Position numbers and translations under genes: made by a program | Shown: in pieces, positions 6,611-9,379 of the stretch | Layout of the letters: every line of letters starts with the position of its first letter | Numbering within the stretch: the stretch's first letter is position 1 | Notes under the pieces: model-generated | Told to the model about the DNA's origin: nothing | Database searches by the model: none | Seen by the model: the letters and a program-made list of their open reading frames with translations, nothing else | DNA from: Marine Group II euryarchaeote MED-G33 | Lineage (GTDB): Archaea > Thermoplasmatota > Poseidoniia > Poseidoniales > Thalassarchaeaceae | Length of the DNA stretch: 9,379 nt | Reading direction: 5' to 3' | Assembly: GCA_949538655.1 (NCBI GenBank) | Contig: CATISE010000143.1 | Location: 1-9,379 of the forward strand

Positions 6611-6703
6611 CCTAACGGCCAGAGTTCGTTAGGTGAACAGGGGCGAGAGACGCAGCGTAGAGGGGATGGGATGCACTCGACGAGTACCAATCGACCCTGT
6701 TCA
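6611..6703 (+). ncRNA. Candidate structured RNA with two abutting stems
   Basis: CCTAACG at 6611-6617 pairs with CGTTAGG at 6627-6633 (seven perfect pairs, extendable by two G-U pairs). The very next base begins TGAACAGGG at 6634-6642, which pairs perfectly over nine bases with CCCTGTTCA at 6695-6703. The enclosed 52 bases can form three short consecutive arms: GCG/CGC (6643-6653), GCGT/ATGC with one G-U (6655-6674) and ACTC/GAGT (6675-6685). The whole resembles a compact multi-branch junction of tRNA size. The G-U pairs work only on the plus strand, which mildly favours that orientation. A box A-like AAAAATAT at 6593-6600 could start a plus transcript near 6620-6630, but that would truncate the first hairpin. 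No known RNA family was recognised. It could also be a DNA-level element or a minus-strand untranslated structure. Confidence 0.4.
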
Positions 6704-6778
6704 TATGATGGCTGCACTCACAGTCGTATAATCATTCCCAAACAGGTCTTTTGAGCCAAAATAGCGGATTATCAGCCC

Positions 6779-7792
6779 TTATTCGATTGTCAGAATCTCT
6801 GGACCACCATCGGTAATCCAAACAGTATGCTCGTATTGACCAATCATCCCACCATTTGAGCAACGAAGAGCATGATATGTTTCAAGGAAACGAATACTGA
6901 TCAATTTCTTGACCAACGCATTCCATTTGCGAATCCGACTTTCTTCATCTTCTTGCGGAAATGGTTTCTCCATAAGGGGGAACGCCCATCTCTCAGAAAA
7001 TGGAAGTGTACTGTATCTCTCTTCGATATAGCGGGCCATCGTAGCACCCAATGGCTTCAACTTCTTCTTCGCAACCACTTTCCGAATTGAAACATCACCT
7101 GTAACTCGATAGATGTTGGATGAGTGGCGTGGTGCGATATTTTCGACTTCTCCAGATGTCCCAGTTGTATTGAATGGTTCCACTGCAAAAACTCCACCGA
7201 GTGGAACTGTACCCTTGAATCCCGGATGTTCCGCTCCACAGGCATAGGATGGTACTGAAGTACCAGCATGCAGATTGAACAATTCCAATTGATGTCCACA
7301 TAAATTTCGAATGGGTTGGAAGCCGGCATCTACAGCGACTTGTTCAGCCGCAGCACCGACTTTGTACCAAGGTGTGTTTGGATGCATTTGCTCGATTGAA
7401 GCATCCCTGGCTTCCTTCGCGGCTCGGATTTGTTCGGTATGATTGCCTCCGTTCCCAACTTCAATCGTCATTGCGTTGTCTGCAATTGCACCATGGATGT
7501 GAACGCCGATATCCAATTTGACAAGGTCTCCTTTCTGGAATACAAGTTCATCACCCCATCCTTCTGGCGGTGTGAGTAAATGATCGGTCGTGTAATGTGC
7601 GGCGATATCATTCACAGAAATGGTGCATGGAAAAGCCGGCTTTCCACCGTGGCGGTGGATGTAACGCTCAGCAGATTCAATGACATCGTGCCAGTTGGCT
7701 CCGGCGACCACTTCCTCCTTGATTGCCTCAAGGGTTCGACGTGCGACATGTCCGGCATCTCGCCAGTGTTTCATGTTCTCTGCGTCAACCAT
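6779..7792 (-). CDS. map: Methionine aminopeptidase, type II
   Basis: Removes the initiator methionine from nascent proteins in the cytoplasm; a dinuclear metal hydrolase of the pita-bread fold. At 337 residues it has the length of an archaeal type II enzyme. All five metal ligands are identifiable: Asp94 (KLDIG), Asp105 (IADNA), His167 (CGHQLELF), Glu205 (FAVEPF) and Glu321 (QYEHTVWIT). His66 (IAAHYTTD) and His175 (NLHAG) match the substrate-side histidines. The roughly 60-residue insertion between about 240 and 305, just before the last conserved block, marks type II. The usual GHG is GHQ here. GAGGAG eight bases before the ATG at 7792 fixes the start; an ATG at 7774, in ATGA overlap with the previous stop, lacks such a site. 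It overlaps the upstream Sua5 gene by 22 bp and is the last gene of the run. Confidence 0.95.
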   Translation of the reverse strand: MVDAENMKHWRDAGHVARRTLEAIKEEVVAGANWHDVIESAERYIHRHGGKPAFPCTISVNDIAAHYTTDHLLTPPEGWGDELVFQKGDLVKLDIGVHIHGAIADNAMTIEVGNGGNHTEQIRAAKEARDASIEQMHPNTPWYKVGAAAEQVAVDAGFQPIRNLCGHQLELFNLHAGTSVPSYACGAEHPGFKGTVPLGGVFAVEPFNTTGTSGEVENIAPRHSSNIYRVTGDVSIRKVVAKKKLKPLGATMARYIEERYSTLPFSERWAFPLMEKPFPQEDEESRIRKWNALVKKLISIRFLETYHALRCSNGGMIGQYEHTVWITDGGPEILTIE

Positions 7793-8388
7793 GTGTGAAT
7801 CTCCTCTGTTCGAACTTTACCTTCTCTTACGACGGACCAATCCGAATCGTGCGACGGGTCACCGGAGATGTTCCATCTAATCAAGGTACTTGGTGAGCCA
7901 CCCACACACTTTCCAGGAAAGGCTGCTTGTATCGGAAGATTGAGTATTTCTGCAGCCGTTTCACAATCAGACACGGGCTCATCCCCACTTGGGTTGGCAC
8001 TGGTTGCAGTCAGTGGCCCGGTTTTCGAGACGAGTTCTCTCGCGCGCGCGTCCGCGAGCACGCGTACAGCAACAGCATCGCCCCCCAATCTCTCATCCAG
8101 TGTTTCATGCGCAGGGAGAATCAATGTCAGAGAACCCGCCGGAAAAAAATCGAGCATTTCATTGGCAATTTCGGGTATTTCTACGAGTGCAGACGCTTGC
8201 TTCAAATCACAAACACCCAGACTAACGATTTTGTTTGTTGAACGTTTTTTCAGTTCAAACAATGAATTCAGAGCATCAGATTGGGGGAGGCACCCCAATG
8301 CAGGAAGAGTCGAGGTAGGGTAGACTACAGGCAATCCTTGCAAGACACGTTCGACAATGCCAGACGGCAGTTCAACCGTGTCAACCAT
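7771..8388 (-). CDS. Sua5/YciO/YrdC-family threonylcarbamoyl-AMP synthase
   Basis: A 205-residue single YrdC-domain protein, the size of TsaC rather than full Sua5 (no C-terminal Sua5 domain). The family makes threonylcarbamoyl-AMP from threonine, bicarbonate and ATP for the t6A37 modification of ANN-decoding tRNAs. Visible matches are VVYPTSTLPALGC at 21-33, ELKKRSTNK at 45-53, FFPAGSLTLILP at 81-92 (family: PGPxTxIL), VAVRVLAD at 106-113, TATSANPSG at 127-135 and GGSPSTLIRW at 163-172 (family: PSTIVD). Two well-conserved spots differ: the usual YPTxTxYGLG reads YPTSTLPALG, with Pro in place of Tyr and Ala in place of Gly. Function is therefore probable rather than certain, and a YciO-like relative is possible. 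It starts 30 bp after the preceding gene and has only a weak ribosome site. Confidence 0.82.
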   Translation of the reverse strand: MVDTVELPSGIVERVLQGLPVVYPTSTLPALGCLPQSDALNSLFELKKRSTNKIVSLGVCDLKQASALVEIPEIANEMLDFFPAGSLTLILPAHETLDERLGGDAVAVRVLADARARELVSKTGPLTATSANPSGDEPVSDCETAAEILNLPIQAAFPGKCVGGSPSTLIRWNISGDPSHDSDWSVVREGKVRTEEIHTWLTQRT

Positions 8389-8418
8389 GCATACCCGAAG
8401 AGTTCCTGCATTTCAGAA

Positions 8419-8694
8419 CTACGCGAGCCAAATTTGTATATGGCGCTCAGCGACGGTTGCCGCCACCTCACGATCTCCAGATTTCACCAATAGTTTTCCA
8501 CTCGGGTACAATGTAATATCTGCTAAATCACTAGAAAAGGTGCAACAGAGTCGATTTCGTAAGGTGCAAGTCCAACCTTCAGCTTCAATTCTTGCAGTAA
8601 CCATTTCCAAATCGATTTTGTCAATGTGTTCAGGAACAACAGTCCAAGCTGCACGCCCGCTGCACATCTCGAGCAGGAAACCCTCACGGGACAC
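8419..8694 (-). CDS. Conserved-looking hypothetical protein, 91 residues
   Basis: Not recognised. The open frame extends upstream to an ATG at 8817, but that stretch overlaps the membrane-protein gene. The GTG at 8694 is the best start: GGAGG lies eight bases before it, and it overlaps the preceding stop by only 11 bp, giving 91 residues. The protein looks soluble and is mixed alpha/beta by eye, with four cysteines (11, 43, 50, 51) including a CC pair, and a strand-like segment ITLYPSGKLLV at 60-70 followed by a helix (DREVAATVAERHI). That ending resembles small ferredoxin-like domains in which a YPSG/FPDG turn precedes a final helix, but this is a visual impression only. Its position directly before the Sua5 gene suggests cotranscription. 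Confidence 0.6.
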   Translation of the reverse strand: MSREGFLLEMCSGRAAWTVVPEHIDKIDLEMVTARIEAEGWTCTLRNRLCCTFSSDLADITLYPSGKLLVKSGDREVAATVAERHIQIWLA

Positions 8695-9088
8695 CGCCAA
8701 ATCCTCCAATTGCCATCCGACCTTCCAATTCAACAACTTCTCGGGCCGCCTTTTTCGCCGACCTGCTCTTTTGCCCAGTCCAGAATAAGAATACAACGAA
8801 TAGAACGGTACACACATTATTCAAATGTGGCCAAACCGTTTCAAAGGTCTCTCTAGATATCCATTTTTCCAATGGCAAGATCTCAAAGAGAAGTGCCTGT
8901 GACAAATCTTCCATGGTAACAATTTCAGGTGCACCGAATTTTGTCAGCATCGGCCCAACCACATTGTCCCATAGAAGTGGAACTGGCCCCAATACGAGCG
9001 CAATCCATCGCATCCGCTTGATGATTGCATAGGCACGCCATTGTGCCCTGTAACGCTTTTCACGTTCTTTGAGTTCATCAGGTATCAT
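8684..9088 (-). CDS. Small two-helix membrane protein, unknown
   Basis: A 134-residue protein not assigned to a family. It begins with a basic amphipathic stretch (about 5-27, rich in Lys/Arg/Glu and aromatic residues), has a hydrophobic segment at about 27-48 and a second at about 91-105, then a basic Lys/Arg cluster (107-116) and an acidic helix, ending in GGFGGVP. Between the helices lies a loop of about 40 residues containing EDLSQALLFEILPLEKW, which may lie on the membrane surface. Charge distribution suggests both ends are cytoplasmic. The ATG follows GAGG by seven bases and lies nine bases after the stop of the proline-rich gene; its own stop overlaps the next gene. Membrane location is well supported, function is not. 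Confidence 0.65.
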   Translation of the reverse strand: MIPDELKEREKRYRAQWRAYAIIKRMRWIALVLGPVPLLWDNVVGPMLTKFGAPEIVTMEDLSQALLFEILPLEKWISRETFETVWPHLNNVCTVLFVVFLFWTGQKSRSAKKAAREVVELEGRMAIGGFGGVP

Positions 9089-9097
9089 GCGTCAGCC

Positions 9098-9379
9098 TCA
9101 ACTTGGTGGGGGGCCAGGAGGTTTTCCAGAATTGGGCGGAGCTCCTGGTGGTGAGCCAGATGGTGGGGGACCAGGTGGTCTACCGGGTGGTCCTGATGAT
9201 GGACTACTGGGCGGTGGTCCTGTTGGTGGACCAGGTGGTTGATTGAATTGATCTGCCGCAGGAGCAAAAGCAGGTGGTGATGAGGGCGGACCCGAAGGCG
9301 GAGATGGGGGTCCAGACGGGGGGGCTTGAGGTGCAGCTGCAGGCGGAGATGGGGGTCCAGACGGGGGGGCTTGAGGTGC
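9098..9379 (-). CDS. Pro/Gly-rich low-complexity protein, C-terminal part
   Basis: An open frame enters from the right edge and runs for 93 codons to a TGA at 9100-9098; the start lies outside the window. The visible part is almost wholly Pro, Gly, Ser and Ala with repeating PPSGPP, PPGPP and SGPPGRP units, broken once by a less biased segment, FAPAADQFNQ. It should be disordered or polyproline-like, as in linkers or tails of membrane or surface proteins. It includes a 15-residue tandem repeat encoded by near-identical DNA. The nearby 60-codon His-rich frame at 9085-9267 is the same DNA read out of phase. The following membrane-protein gene starts nine bases after this stop, so they are probably cotranscribed. 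What the N-terminal domain is cannot be told. Confidence 0.7.
   Translation of the reverse strand, partial: APQAPPSGPPSPPAAAPQAPPSGPPSPPSGPPSSPPAFAPAADQFNQPPGPPTGPPPSSPSSGPPGRPPGPPPSGSPPGAPPNSGKPPGPPPS
9296..9379. repeat. 45-bp period direct repeat in the Pro-rich gene
   Basis: Positions 9296-9334 and 9341-9379 are identical over 39 bases, separated by six bases, giving a 45-bp period (15 residues, in frame). On the minus strand the unit reads APQAPPSGPPSPP plus two residues. The second copy touches the window edge, so more copies may follow. Confidence 0.9.

Larger units (their letters stand above)
6404..6778. other. 375-bp intergenic region between pilin and map genes
   Basis: No convincing protein gene lies here. 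It holds, left to right: the pilin leader and its candidate promoters; a nine-T run at 6570-6578 (plus strand); the motif AACAGGGC at 6585-6592; a plus-strand box A-like AAAAATAT at 6593-6600; the two abutting stems described separately; a possible 27-codon plus-strand ORF at 6671-6754 (ATG after GAGGGG; contains PCSYDGCTH), too short to call; and a 5-bp palindrome TTTTG-AGC-CAAAA at 6749-6761, just past the methionine aminopeptidase stop, which may act as a weak terminator. Confidence 0.6.

Noticed and set aside
6611..6700. 5S rRNA or SRP RNA resemblance (AACGGCCAGAG, ATCCCATCCC)
   Set aside because: The short look-alike strings are not accompanied by the conserved 5S core (GAACxCGGAAGTTAAG) or the SRP helix 8 motif on either strand.
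6634..6703. tRNA gene in the structured element
   Set aside because: Size and terminal stem suggest it, but there is no GGTTCRA-type T arm, no proper anticodon arm, and the terminal stem is nine pairs with no linker to the next arm.
7868..8323. Plus-strand frame of 151 codons
   Set aside because: Antisense to the Sua5/YrdC gene, which has clear motifs; no motif or ribosome site supports the plus-strand reading.
9085..9267. His/Gln-rich 60-codon frame with an ATGA overlap to the membrane-protein gene
   Set aside because: It is the out-of-phase reading of the Pro/Gly-rich gene, whose frame is open to the window edge and carries an in-frame repeat. The ATGA overlap is coincidental.
1..9379. 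CRISPR array, insertion sequence, defence or phage genes
   Set aside because: No regularly spaced repeats, transposase, integrase, nuclease or capsid-like frame was seen. The only direct repeats are the pilin 12-bp and Pro-rich 45-bp units inside genes.

Overview
The window looks archaeal and most resembles a mesophilic euryarchaeon of the marine group II (Poseidoniales) type. The pointers are an archaeal type IV pilin with an AVSPVIATILMVAIT-like N-terminus, a type II methionine aminopeptidase, densely packed genes with strong Shine-Dalgarno (SD) sites and 4-bp stop/start overlaps, and moderate GC. The lineage is inference from gene content; no rRNA or tRNA gene is present to confirm it.

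Layout. (1) 44-1308, plus strand: a CGFS monothiol glutaredoxin followed 11 bp later by a ten-helix EamA/DMT-type transporter. (2) 1280-4511, minus strand: a three-gene glycan cassette, read in the order GT4 glycosyltransferase, second GT4-like glycosyltransferase, Wzx-like flippase, with both junctions overlapping by 4 bp. Its last gene runs tail-to-tail into the transporter with a 29-bp overlap. (3) 4623-5807, plus strand: a membrane-anchored GT2 glycosyltransferase diverging from the cassette across a 111-bp gap. (4) 5811-5851: a strong GC hairpin with a C(UUCG)G loop and a nine-U tail, serving the minus-strand pilin gene at 5906-6388. (5) 6404-6778: a 375-bp intergenic stretch containing abutting stems that look like a structured RNA. 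(6) 6779-9379, minus strand: an operon-like run of a Pro/Gly-rich protein (only its C-terminus is inside the window), a small two-helix membrane protein, a 91-residue unknown, a Sua5/YrdC-family protein and a type II methionine aminopeptidase.

How the parts fit. The two GT4 enzymes, the GT2 enzyme and the flippase form a plausible pathway that builds a lipid-linked surface glycan and moves it across the membrane; no polymerase or oligosaccharyltransferase is visible. The pilin next door is a surface appendage subunit and a conceivable glycan acceptor, but that link is only positional. Sua5 (tRNA t6A synthesis) and methionine aminopeptidase (N-terminal Met removal) both support translation and are joined by a 22-bp overlap.

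The most unusual material is the abutting-stem element at 6611-6703, the bacterial-style terminator after the pilin gene, the duplicated start region of the pilin gene, and the unrecognised proline-rich/membrane/small-protein trio at the right end.
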